Source: Clostridia bacterium
GTDB taxonomy: Bacteria > Bacillota > Clostridia > Oscillospirales > CAG-272
Direction of reading: 5' to 3'
DNA length: 64,000 nucleotides
Assembly (NCBI GenBank): GCA_017407225.1
Contig: JAFQWY010000047.1
Span: 56,565 to 120,564 of the forward strand
Part shown: positions 44,831 through 52,227 of the stretch, in pieces
Layout: every line of letters begins with the position of its first letter
Numbering within the stretch: the first letter of the stretch is position 1
Translations under genes and position numbers: made by a program
The notes under the pieces: model-generated
The model's database searches: none
The model's input: the letters and a program-made list of their open reading frames with translations, nothing else
What the model was told of the DNA's origin: nothing

Positions 44831-47143
44831 ATGAAACTGCTGAAATTTGAATTCACCAAACATCTGACGAAATTCACCGTCATCTTCACGTCCGTGATGC
44901 TTCTCATCAGCCTTGGCGTGCTGGTTCTCCAGTATGCCGGTGAAGGTACCGGGGATGCCGCACTGATCCGGGAGGCACAGGACGCACTTCTTTCCGACTA
45001 CGTCAACGACCGTGAAACCTACGATGCCGACTACGCTGATTATGAGGTGCGGCTGCAGGAATTTGAGGACGCGGTCAACACCCGGCGGATGAGCGGAACC
45101 TGGTACACCGTCCGTCTGCAGAGCAAAAAAATTGACCTTGACCGCTACGACGATCAGCGCCTGTACCGGGATGCCCAGGCTCTCATCAAGCGCACGGAAG
45201 GCTACGGCAATACCGTCCGCACCGTTGTCCGTCAGGCTTACGCAAAAATCGAGGAAATCGGGATTCAGCCCGGCAATTACGTCTATGACTATCAGGCGGC
45301 GCTGATCACGAAATACTCGCCCCTGACGGAGCTGGAAATTCCCGTGCGGAATGTGCGGGGCTGGGAAGAATTCTTCACCCAGAAAACGCCCGTGATCTTC
45401 CTCGCCGTCACGATGCTGGGAGTATTTACGGGGATCTTCGTCACCGAAAAACGATGCCGCACTCTGAATGTCCTCAGAATCTGCAGAAACGGCGGATGCC
45501 GGATGATCCTGACCAAGCTGGTCTGCACGGGGATTTTCTCGGTGATCCTCACTCTCCTGTTCACCCTGACGCCCCTGATTGTGCTGGCGCTGACCACCGG
45601 GCTGTCGGATCCGGGAACGGTCATTCAGGCTCTGCCGTCCTTCACTCTCTGTCCTTATCGGATTACAATCGGCGGATATCTGGCAATTTTCGTCCTGATC
45701 CGGATCGGGGTATTTCTTGCACTCTCCCTGTTCGTCACCGTATTCGGTCAGATCGCAGGCAGCGAAATCGGAGTTCTCACGGGATCCGCGGTATTTCTGG
45801 TGCTCAGTTACCTCTTATCCATGGCGGATCTCTACTCACCCCTGTTTCCCCTGCGGCAGTTCAACTTCTTCGACGGGGCGTTTGTGACCCTCTTCTTCGA
45901 GCGGTACCGCGCCGTGAATCTTTTCGGGCATCACATCGGACTGATCCCCTGTGCAGGCATGCTCCTGCTCGGCATCATCGCCATACTGACCGCCCTTTCC
46001 TTCGCCGTGAAGCTGAACAGTCCCGCTCTTACCTCCGCGCCCAGATTCCGAAAGAAAAAAACGCGCACTCAGCGGAATCAGACTGCCGCTCCGGTGATGT
46101 CCATGTCCCTGTTCCGGTATGAGCTTGCCAAGCACGTTCTGCATCCAAAAGGCATTGCCCTGATCGCACTGGCACTTGCGGCAAAAATTCTGATTTCCTA
46201 TAACACTTTCGTCCCGTCCCCGTCGGAATACGAGAGAATCTACCGGGATTACCTGAGCGATCTGGGCGGAGAGATCACGGAAATGCAGGATGACTACATC
46301 GCCGGGGAGGAAGAGTATATCAATGCCAGTCTCGCGGAATATGAGACAGCCTATGACCGGTATGAGGCCGGGGAAATCACTTATGAAGAGTACCGCACCC
46401 TTAGCGAGAAGAAAAACTACGCCGAGCTGGTGCAGAATCCCTTCGGGAAGGTGATTCTGCGGCAGAGTTATCTGAAAGGGATCCAGGCACGGGAGGAAGG
46501 ATACCGCAGCATCCGGTATGTATATGAGGAAGGGATTCTCCGTCTCCTGTTTGCCGGGCCGGACATTCCTCTTCTGCTCCTGCTTCTTGTGCTGTATTCG
46601 GATCTGTTTTCCGTGGAATACCAGTCTGGATTCATCATGATCCTCAGTCTCTGCCGAAAAGGCGGAAAAAACACCTTCCGGGCAAAATTCATCCTGTGCG
46701 CGGCGGTGACCACCATCCTGTACCTGATGTTTTCCGCTCCGGATCTGTTCTTCTTCGTAAAATACTACGGCACGGAGTCTCTGTCCGCCGGCATCATGAG
46801 CATCCCGGATCTGTCTTCCCTCCGCTGGGATCTGAGTGCGGGACAGTATCTCCTCCTGTTCAAGCTGGCCTGCTGGATCGGGTACCTGATTCTGGCGGCG
46901 GCTGCGGCCTCCCTCTCTCTTCTTGCAAAGAATACCCTCACCGCCGCAGTTGTTTTTCTGGGGACGGTATTCATTCCGATTTTTCTGGATATTTTCGGCA
47001 TCGGAGTTCTGCATTCCGTCAGTGCCGGGGTTCTGCTCTGCCCATCCCTCCTGAACAGCTGCCTGATCCAGTATCTGATCTACCTGGCCGCAGTTCCGGC
47101 ACTGCTCCTGACGGGCAGAAGAAAAGGACACTGGTCATCATAA
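44831..47143 (+). CDS. Double-module ABC-2-like membrane permease
   Basis: A 770-residue integral membrane protein made of two related halves. Each begins with the same kind of segment: LLKFEFTKHLTKF at residue 2 and LFRYELAKHVLHP near 427. Each then has a first helix, a ~120-residue acidic outside loop with coiled-coil character, and about five helices. This is the ABC-2 type permease layout, duplicated and fused. No ATP-binding gene lies beside it; the nearest, at 6574, belongs to another operon. It closes the lipoprotein operon, so it may export or position something the lipoproteins handle. The ribosome binding site is weak, suggesting coupled translation from copy 7. Confidence 0.75.
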   Translation: MKLLKFEFTKHLTKFTVIFTSVMLLISLGVLVLQYAGEGTGDAALIREAQDALLSDYVNDRETYDADYADYEVRLQEFEDAVNTRRMSGTWYTVRLQSKKIDLDRYDDQRLYRDAQALIKRTEGYGNTVRTVVRQAYAKIEEIGIQPGNYVYDYQAALITKYSPLTELEIPVRNVRGWEEFFTQKTPVIFLAVTMLGVFTGIFVTEKRCRTLNVLRICRNGGCRMILTKLVCTGIFSVILTLLFTLTPLIVLALTTGLSDPGTVIQALPSFTLCPYRITIGGYLAIFVLIRIGVFLALSLFVTVFGQIAGSEIGVLTGSAVFLVLSYLLSMADLYSPLFPLRQFNFFDGAFVTLFFERYRAVNLFGHHIGLIPCAGMLLLGIIAILTALSFAVKLNSPALTSAPRFRKKKTRTQRNQTAAPVMSMSLFRYELAKHVLHPKGIALIALALAAKILISYNTFVPSPSEYERIYRDYLSDLGGEITEMQDDYIAGEEEYINASLAEYETAYDRYEAGEITYEEYRTLSEKKNYAELVQNPFGKVILRQSYLKGIQAREEGYRSIRYVYEEGILRLLFAGPDIPLLLLLLVLYSDLFSVEYQSGFIMILSLCRKGGKNTFRAKFILCAAVTTILYLMFSAPDLFFFVKYYGTESLSAGIMSIPDLSSLRWDLSAGQYLLLFKLACWIGYLILAAAAASLSLLAKNTLTAAVVFLGTVFIPIFLDIFGIGVLHSVSAGVLLCPSLLNSCLIQYLIYLAAVPALLLTGRRKGHWSS

Positions 47144-47190
47144 AAAAATCCCCTGCCGCGATCTTCTCACCGGGATCACGGTCAGGGGAT
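47142..47190 (-). terminator. Strong hairpin with T-run on the minus strand
   Basis: ATCCCCTG-CCG-GATC pairs with GATC-CGG-CAGGGGAT (47148-47190). Seven T residues follow only on the minus strand (plus-strand A-run 47142-47148). In the plus direction the tail is TATACG, so it fits better as a stop for leftward RNA coming from 48703. Confidence 0.6.
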
Positions 47191-47271
47191 TATACGAAAA
47201 AAACGGGACTCCGACAGAAGACCCGTAACAGTTTTAGTATATCACATTCTCCGGGAATTGTAAAGACCTTC

Positions 47272-47304
47272 TGTGCAATTCCTACATTTTCCTCCGATTG
47301 CACA
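47272..47304. promoter_or_regulatory. 8-bp inverted repeat upstream of the orphan RNA promoter
   Basis: TGTGCAAT (47272-47279) and ATTGCACA (47297-47304) are perfect inverted repeats 17 bases apart, 34 bases upstream of the -35 box. Could be an operator or a leftover hairpin. Confidence 0.45.
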
Positions 47305-47337
47305 AAAAATTATTGTTCGTTTCTTATAAATTACCGA

Positions 47338-47366
47338 TTGCATTTCCCGGAGAAGTATGATATAAT
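47338..47366 (+). promoter_or_regulatory. Promoter of the orphan RNA
   Basis: TTGCAT (47338-47343), 17 bases ending TATGA, TATAAT (47361-47366). No gene of normal size follows on this strand before the terminator at 47610. Confidence 0.75.
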
Positions 47367-47588
47367 ACAGACACAGAAGAAAGAGAGGTACAGTCCGATG
47401 TACACAAGATAGTACAGGACATTCTTCCCGGGCAGTTCCGATCCGAATTGACGGAAGAAAACAACGATCAATAAAAGATCCTGTTTTCCGAAAAAAGGAA
47501 CAACCTGAAAAAATGTCCGGTGTAAGACCATCGTCTCCGTATTAACCTCCAGCGGATGACAGACAACAGAAAGTGAGGATCACAAAAG

Positions 47589-47615
47589 ATGTTAGATATC
47601 AAGAATCAGAAGTGA
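47589..47615 (+). other. Possible 8-residue leader peptide overlapping the terminator stem
   Basis: ATG at 47589 with TGAGGA nine bases upstream encodes MLDIKNQK, then TGA at 47613-47615. The last codon and stop lie inside the 5' arm of the terminator, the layout of translation-coupled attenuators. Confidence 0.3.
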
Positions 47616-47669
47616 CCCTTGATTGCGATCTGTAAAGAAAGAACGCAGTCAGGGGTCACTTTTATTTTT
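47610..47669 (+). terminator. Strong terminator of the orphan RNA
   Basis: AAGTGACCCTTGA (47610-47622) pairs with TCAGGGGTCACTT (47649-47661), 13 pairs with one G-T, and an inner TGCG/CGCA; TTT-A-TTTTT follows. Confidence 0.9.
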
Positions 47670-47737
47670 GCTGTCACATCAGAATTCCGGACGGTGAAAT
47701 CATACGGAATGAAATCACCGCCCGTCACAGATATCGC

Positions 47738-48703
47738 TCAGCCTTTATAGAACCGGTATTTTTCCACAGCATCCAAAACGGCCGCCATGTTTTCCAGAGG
47801 AATTTCGTAGTTCAGCTCCACGTTCAGCCCCAGACCGCCTTCGGGGAGGTACAGGGATTCCACCGCTTCCGCCACATGGTCGAACAGGCGGGAACGGTCG
47901 GCTACGGGGAACAGCTGACGGTCCAGATCCAGATTGATGGGAATAATCCGCTCCTTCCGGCATACCCGCACCAGATTGTCAATGCCGTTTGCCCGGTACT
48001 GTGGATTGATCATATCCACGCCGCATTCCACCAGATCCGGCATGATTTCGTAGATGCATCCGTCGGTGTGCATATAGATCAGCTGGGAAGGCTTATATGC
48101 CTTAATCATGCCGTAGAGAGTCCGGAAGCAGGGTTTCAGATACTTCCGCCATCTCTCCGCACCGATGGCAAGCCCCCGCTGCATTCCCAGATCATCGCCG
48201 AAATACACAATGTCACCCATACGGGGAAGAATCGCCGCCACCTGATAGATGTTGTACTCCAGAACCTTGGAAATCAGCGTCTGAATGGCGTCCCCTTCCT
48301 CGGCGAAATAGACCATGGCATCCTCGAATCCGCACAGATCCAGAAGCCGCAGATACATAAAGCCGTGGGGAAGTCTGCCGTTCCGGGGCGAGGGAATCTG
48401 CAGGCTGTAAATATCTTCCTCGGACTTCACGGGATGTCCGGTGACGATGGCCTCGTTGCCCGCGTGCTCGTTGGACCAGACACAGTTCCACTCGTCGATG
48501 TAAATCCCCTTCCTGTAGCTGGGAGATAAGGTGTTTTCGATGTGCTCATAGTCCACTTTCCGTCCGCCGAAGAACTGGGGATACTGATCGGTGAGACGCT
48601 GCAGCTCTTCGCCGTATTTTATCCACGCCGCCGGAAGAATGGATACGGATACCGGAATGGTATCGGGATGTTCCATGCGCACCGCCTGAATCAAATCTGC
48701 CAT
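47738..48703 (-). CDS. Uroporphyrinogen decarboxylase-like (URO-D / MtaA family) protein
   Basis: A 321-residue cytoplasmic protein of the URO-D superfamily, which includes heme-pathway decarboxylases and corrinoid methyltransferases. Supporting segments are YIDEWNCVWSNEHAG, VYFGDDLGMQRGLAIG, KPCFRTLYGMIKAYK, IYMHTDGCIYEIMPDLVECG and VDMINPQY. It is short for HemE and lacks its N-terminal arginine-rich start, so a methyltransferase-like or unknown role is more likely. The ATG at 48703 has a full AGGAGG site. It is monocistronic, and no clear terminator was seen directly after it on the minus strand. Confidence 0.75.
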   Translation of the reverse strand: MADLIQAVRMEHPDTIPVSVSILPAAWIKYGEELQRLTDQYPQFFGGRKVDYEHIENTLSPSYRKGIYIDEWNCVWSNEHAGNEAIVTGHPVKSEEDIYSLQIPSPRNGRLPHGFMYLRLLDLCGFEDAMVYFAEEGDAIQTLISKVLEYNIYQVAAILPRMGDIVYFGDDLGMQRGLAIGAERWRKYLKPCFRTLYGMIKAYKPSQLIYMHTDGCIYEIMPDLVECGVDMINPQYRANGIDNLVRVCRKERIIPINLDLDRQLFPVADRSRLFDHVAEAVESLYLPEGGLGLNVELNYEIPLENMAAVLDAVEKYRFYKG

Positions 48704-48742
48704 TTTCTGCCTCCTGTCTGCCTGTGACGGCAGTTTTTTTCT

Positions 48743-48771
48743 ATTATACCACATCCCGACGCCTTTGTCAC
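48743..48771 (-). promoter_or_regulatory. Promoter of the URO-D-like gene
   Basis: Minus strand GTGACA (48771-48766), 17 bases, TATAAT (48748-48743). Confidence 0.75.
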
Positions 48772-48908
48772 GGGAAATGCGGTTGTTTTTTATGTATTAC
48801 TCCGGAATTGTCCGGGTTACCCGCGGCAGTGCATTGTCATGGCACACAAACTGTATGTGTACAATTTGGTTATTCCGACATAATTACTGACATTATTCAT
48901 TAAATCTA

Positions 48909-48937
48909 TTGACTGTTTCCACGAAATGTTGTAAAAT
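48909..48937 (+). promoter_or_regulatory. Promoter of the apbE-rnf operon
   Basis: TTGACT (48909-48914), 17 bases, TAAAAT (48932-48937). RNA should start near 48944. The 48772-48908 stretch shows nothing else recognisable. Confidence 0.75.
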
Positions 48938-48948
48938 AGAGTGAACGA

Positions 48949-48988
48949 GCAGCACCGTTGATGCGCCTGATTCTTCACACGGTGCTGC
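48949..48988 (+). promoter_or_regulatory. Stem-loop at the very 5' end of the rnf mRNA
   Basis: GCAGCACCGT (48949-48958) pairs perfectly with ACGGTGCTGC (48979-48988) around a 20-base loop, about five bases after the predicted start. It has no T-run. Likely an mRNA-stabilising or regulatory hairpin. Confidence 0.6.
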
Positions 48989-49012
48989 TTCCTTATGAGA
49001 GGACGTATTCCC

Positions 49013-49975
49013 ATGACTGTATTCCCCTTTTTCCGGCCTGCTGCATTTCTGACTGCAGTTCTGCTGCTGTTATCTTCCTGCGCTCCCGGAAACAGTCCGG
49101 CAGAAGCGTCCGAATTCGTTTTTGACACCTATGCCTCCTACAGGGTCTGCGGATCCGATGCCGCGCATACACTGGATCTGCTGTCACAGCGGATGAACGA
49201 GCTGAACGGCATCTTTGAACTCTGCTACGATGTTCCCGCGAATCAGCTTCCCGAAAACGCCGTCTACACCGACTGCATTGAAACAGGACGTTCCTTGACG
49301 GAGCAGTACGGCCGCGGCATCAGCATGACCTGCGGTTCTCTCACCTCCCTCTGGGGCATCTCGGACGGCAATTATCACGTCCCCGATGAGAACGAGATCG
49401 CCGCCGCCCTTGCCTCAGTCACCGATGACGGAACCATCCTTGACGGAACATGGCTGGATTTCGGTGCGGCTGCCAAGGGGTATGCCTGTGACGAAGCCCG
49501 GCGTATCCTGGACACCGCCGGTACGGAATATGCGGTCATCTCCTTCAGCTCCTCCACCCTCCTCTATGGGCAGAAACCGGACGGAAAGTTCAGAGCCGGC
49601 ATCACCCACCCGGACGGGGACGGATATCTGGGCATCATCCAATCGGAGGCGGCATTTATCTCCACAAGCGGCGGATACGAACGGTACTTTGAAGCGGACG
49701 GTCAGCGGTTCACCCATATTCTGGATCTGGAAACCGGACGTCCGGCGGAAACGGATCTGGTCTCCGTCACCGTGATTGTTCCGGCATCCTTGGAAAACGG
49801 CGGCATTCTCTCCGACTGGCTGTCCACGCTGATTTACATTGAAGGAACGGCAGAACTCGACAAATGGATGGCATACAGCGAATTTTCCGTCATCGCCGCA
49901 GACGAATCCGGGAAGATTTACACGGATTTCGACGGATTCACCCCGGACAGCGGCAGCGGATACTGCCTGCAGTGA
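49013..49975 (+). CDS. apbE: FAD:protein FMN transferase lipoprotein (ApbE)
   Basis: A 320-residue lipoprotein (lipobox LSSC) acting outside the membrane. It attaches FMN to threonines of RnfD and RnfG. Family motifs are LDFGAAAKGYACD, STSGGYERYFEADGQRFTHI and DLETGRPAETD, with the magnesium-binding acidic residues preserved. The DxGgxxKG motif reads D-F-G-A-A-A-K-G. AGAGG lies ten bases ahead of the ATG at 49013. It is first in the operon that encodes its two substrates, each of which carries a GAT flavinylation site. Confidence 0.93.
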   Translation: MTVFPFFRPAAFLTAVLLLLSSCAPGNSPAEASEFVFDTYASYRVCGSDAAHTLDLLSQRMNELNGIFELCYDVPANQLPENAVYTDCIETGRSLTEQYGRGISMTCGSLTSLWGISDGNYHVPDENEIAAALASVTDDGTILDGTWLDFGAAAKGYACDEARRILDTAGTEYAVISFSSSTLLYGQKPDGKFRAGITHPDGDGYLGIIQSEAAFISTSGGYERYFEADGQRFTHILDLETGRPAETDLVSVTVIVPASLENGGILSDWLSTLIYIEGTAELDKWMAYSEFSVIAADESGKIYTDFDGFTPDSGSGYCLQ

Positions 49976-49979
49976 ACCG

Positions 49980-50360
49980 ATGAACAACAAAGACAGACAT
50001 CTTCTGAACAAACGGGACGCCGTGATTGTCGCCGTTCTCCTCCTCCTTTCGCTGTGCGGGCTTCTTCTCCCGAAAGGACAGCACGGAAGCTATGCCGTGA
50101 TTACCTTCGGCAGCGGATCCTCTGCACGGGTTTCGCTGAGCGAGGACGGAAGCTACACCTTCCCCGAATCCCCCGGCATGGTTTTCACCGTCAGCGGCGG
50201 CGCAATTGCCGTAACGGAAAGCGGATGCGGCGATCTGACCTGCGTGCGGACGGGAAGCATTTCCAGCCCCGGAGAGGCCATCGTCTGCGTCCCCGGACAA
50301 ACCGCTGTGACCGTGGAAGGCGAAGAGTCCGGAGATTCCCTCGACGTGGTACTGCAATGA
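49980..50360 (+). CDS. NusG domain II-containing small membrane protein
   Basis: A 126-residue protein with an N-terminal helix (~14-31) and an outer NusG domain II-like beta-barrel. The family cysteine motif appears as TESGCGDLTCVRTG, where the usual form is SxCPDKxCV. It regularly lies between apbE and a Gx transporter in clostridial rnf operons; its function is unknown. It starts four bases after the apbE stop and overlaps the next gene by four bases (ATGA), so translation is probably coupled. Confidence 0.85.
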   Translation: MNNKDRHLLNKRDAVIVAVLLLLSLCGLLLPKGQHGSYAVITFGSGSSARVSLSEDGSYTFPESPGMVFTVSGGAIAVTESGCGDLTCVRTGSISSPGEAIVCVPGQTAVTVEGEESGDSLDVVLQ

Positions 50361-50908
50361 ACAAACTCAAACCCAAGCATGTATCAGCGGCACGGTACAC
50401 GGCAGTCATGGGACTGCTGTTCGCCTCCGCTGCTGTTCTGAACTGGATCGAAAGCATATTCTCGGCGGCACTGCCGGCAGGAATGCGCGTGGGTCTGGCC
50501 AATATCGTCATCATGGCCGCCATTCTCACCCTCAATCTGCCCTCCGCCGCACTGCTCGTGATCCTGAAATCGGCATTCGTGTTTCTCTCACGGGGATTCA
50601 CGGCCGGAATGATGTCCTTCGCGGGCAGTTTTCTGGCATTTGCCGTTACCGCACTGCTCTTCCGCCGCACAAAAGCCACCTACATTCTCACCAGTGTACT
50701 GGCTTCGGCGGCTCATTCGGCAGGCCAGCTGCTGACAGCACGGCTTCTGCTGGGTACCGATGCCGTTTTCGCATACGGAACCCTCCTGGCCTTCAGCTCC
50801 GTTCCTGCCGGAATCTGCACCGGAATCGTCCTGAAAACCGTGTTCCCACGGCTGCAGAAAATTCTCGGAAATACCTTTGAATCCACATCATCCAACAGGG
50901 AGGATTGA
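50357..50908 (+). CDS. Gx transporter family membrane protein
   Basis: A 183-residue membrane protein with about five to six helices, of the family once called heptaprenyl diphosphate synthase component I. It resembles substrate-binding components of ECF transporters: MGLLFASAAVLNWIES, MRVGLANIVIMAAIL, HSAGQLLTARLLLG. It precedes rnfC in many clostridia, and a role in flavin or quinone-like cofactor supply has been suggested but not shown. The start overlaps the preceding stop. Confidence 0.83.
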   Translation: MNKLKPKHVSAARYTAVMGLLFASAAVLNWIESIFSAALPAGMRVGLANIVIMAAILTLNLPSAALLVILKSAFVFLSRGFTAGMMSFAGSFLAFAVTALLFRRTKATYILTSVLASAAHSAGQLLTARLLLGTDAVFAYGTLLAFSSVPAGICTGIVLKTVFPRLQKILGNTFESTSSNRED

Positions 50909-50912
50909 TTAA

Positions 50913-52196
50913 ATGAACAGGCTCAACGGCATTCACCTGGCTCATGACAAACATACCCAGGACTGCGAAACCTTACAGTTCCCCCTTCCCCAGACCGTGG
51001 TGCTTCCCATGTCCCAGCATATGGGCACGCCCTGCGACTGTCTGGTCGGGAAAGGAGATACGGTCACCGTGGGACAGAAGATCGGCGACTCCTCAGCCCC
51101 TCTGTCCGCTCCCATCCATGCATCCGTCTCCGGTAAAGTAATTGATATCATCGACTATCTGCTGGCAAACGGCAGCGTCTGCAAAGCCGTTGTCATCGAA
51201 TCGGACGGTCTGCAGACCATGTGCCCCGATCTCACCCCTCCGCAGATTACCGACAGACAGTCCCTGATCGCGGCTGTACGGGAATGCGGTCTGACCGGTC
51301 TGGGCGGTGCCGGCTTCCCCACCCATGTCAAGCTGAACTACGATCCCGAAAAAACACCGGTGGATACCCTGGTGATCAACGCCGCAGAATGCGAACCCTA
51401 CATCACCAGCGACTACCGGGAACTGATGGAGCACAGCGGATGCATCCTCGCCGGTGTACGTCTGCTGATGAGGCATCTGGGAATCGCCGAATGCAAAATC
51501 TGCATTGAAAGCAACAAGCCCAAGGCCATCGAGCGGATGAAGCAGCTGACCGAAGGCGAAAAGCACATCAACGTGGTCACCCTTCCCTCCGAATACCCCC
51601 AGGGCGCGGAAAAGGTCATCGTATACTCGGCTACCGGCAGAATTATCGGTGAAGGCGAGCTGCCGTCCGCACAGGGTGTCATGGTAATGAATGTGTCCAC
51701 GGTTTCCTCCATCGCCCGGTACGCACGGGACGGGATTCCGCTGATCAGCCGCCGTGTAACCGTGGACGGTGATGCGGTATCGGCAAACCGCGGCAACTAT
51801 CTGGTTCCGCTGGGCACCAAAGTTTCCGAACTTCTCACCGAGATCGGCGTAAACAATGCCAAAAAGATTCTTGCGGGCGGACCCATGATGGGTACCTGTC
51901 TCTATGATACCGAACAGTCCGTGACAAAGTCCACCAATGCCATTCTCGCATTCGGTCAGTGGGAAACCCAAAAATCCAGTGCCTGCATCCGCTGCGGACG
52001 ATGCATCCGCACCTGTCCGTTCGGGCTGATGCCGCTGATGATTGAAAAAGCTTACCGGGAAAAGAACGTGGAAGACCTGAAAAAGCTCAAGGTCACGCTC
52101 TGCATGAACTGCGGATGCTGCTCCTACGCATGCCCCGCTCACCGTCCCCTGGCCGAAACCAATCAGCTGGCAAAGGCTCTGATCCCGAGAAAATAA
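50913..52196 (+). CDS. rnfC: Rnf complex subunit RnfC
   Basis: A 427-residue peripheral subunit that passes electrons to NAD. The NADH/FMN-binding region has the glycine stretch GLTGLGGAGFPTHVKL (~125) and the NAAECEPYITSDYRE segment (~150). An SLBB-like region precedes two ferredoxin motifs at the C-terminus, CIRCGRCIRTCP and CMNCGCCSYACP. It lacks the long C-terminal repeats of proteobacterial RsxC, as expected for clostridia. GGAGG precedes the ATG. Confidence 0.97.
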   Translation: MNRLNGIHLAHDKHTQDCETLQFPLPQTVVLPMSQHMGTPCDCLVGKGDTVTVGQKIGDSSAPLSAPIHASVSGKVIDIIDYLLANGSVCKAVVIESDGLQTMCPDLTPPQITDRQSLIAAVRECGLTGLGGAGFPTHVKLNYDPEKTPVDTLVINAAECEPYITSDYRELMEHSGCILAGVRLLMRHLGIAECKICIESNKPKAIERMKQLTEGEKHINVVTLPSEYPQGAEKVIVYSATGRIIGEGELPSAQGVMVMNVSTVSSIARYARDGIPLISRRVTVDGDAVSANRGNYLVPLGTKVSELLTEIGVNNAKKILAGGPMMGTCLYDTEQSVTKSTNAILAFGQWETQKSSACIRCGRCIRTCPFGLMPLMIEKAYREKNVEDLKKLKVTLCMNCGCCSYACPAHRPLAETNQLAKALIPRK

Positions 52197-52227
52197 ATCC
52201 AATTGATTACATAAAGGAACTGATGAT

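Larger units (their letters stand above)
47373..47669 (+). ncRNA. Candidate structured RNA of ~300 nt, family not recognised
   Basis: This is most of the 594-base gene-free stretch 47144-47737. A good promoter and a strong terminator bound ~297 bases with no normal gene. Local hairpins can be drawn: TGTAC/GTACA flanked by GTCC/GGAC near 47393-47421, TTCCG/CGGAA near 47440-47460, and TGTTTTCC/GGAACA near 47480-47505. Two tiny frames exist: MYTR (47398-47412) behind AGAGAGG, and MLDIKNQK (47589-47615) behind TGAGGA. It does not show the conserved cores of RNase P, tmRNA, SRP or 6S RNA. Alternatives are a leader/attenuator whose gene has been lost, or a trans-acting small RNA. Confidence 0.5.

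Noticed and set aside
47331-47531. 66-codon hydrophobic frame on the minus strand
   Set aside because: No ribosome binding site; it overlaps the orphan RNA promoter in antisense. Its membrane-like look comes from AT-rich DNA.
47373-47669. Orphan RNA as RNase P, tmRNA or 6S RNA
   Set aside because: An ACAGAAA and a GAGG..GTCC-like stretch first suggested RNase P, but the nearly universal GAGGAAAGTCC core is absent; nothing matches the ends of tmRNA or the long 6S hairpin.
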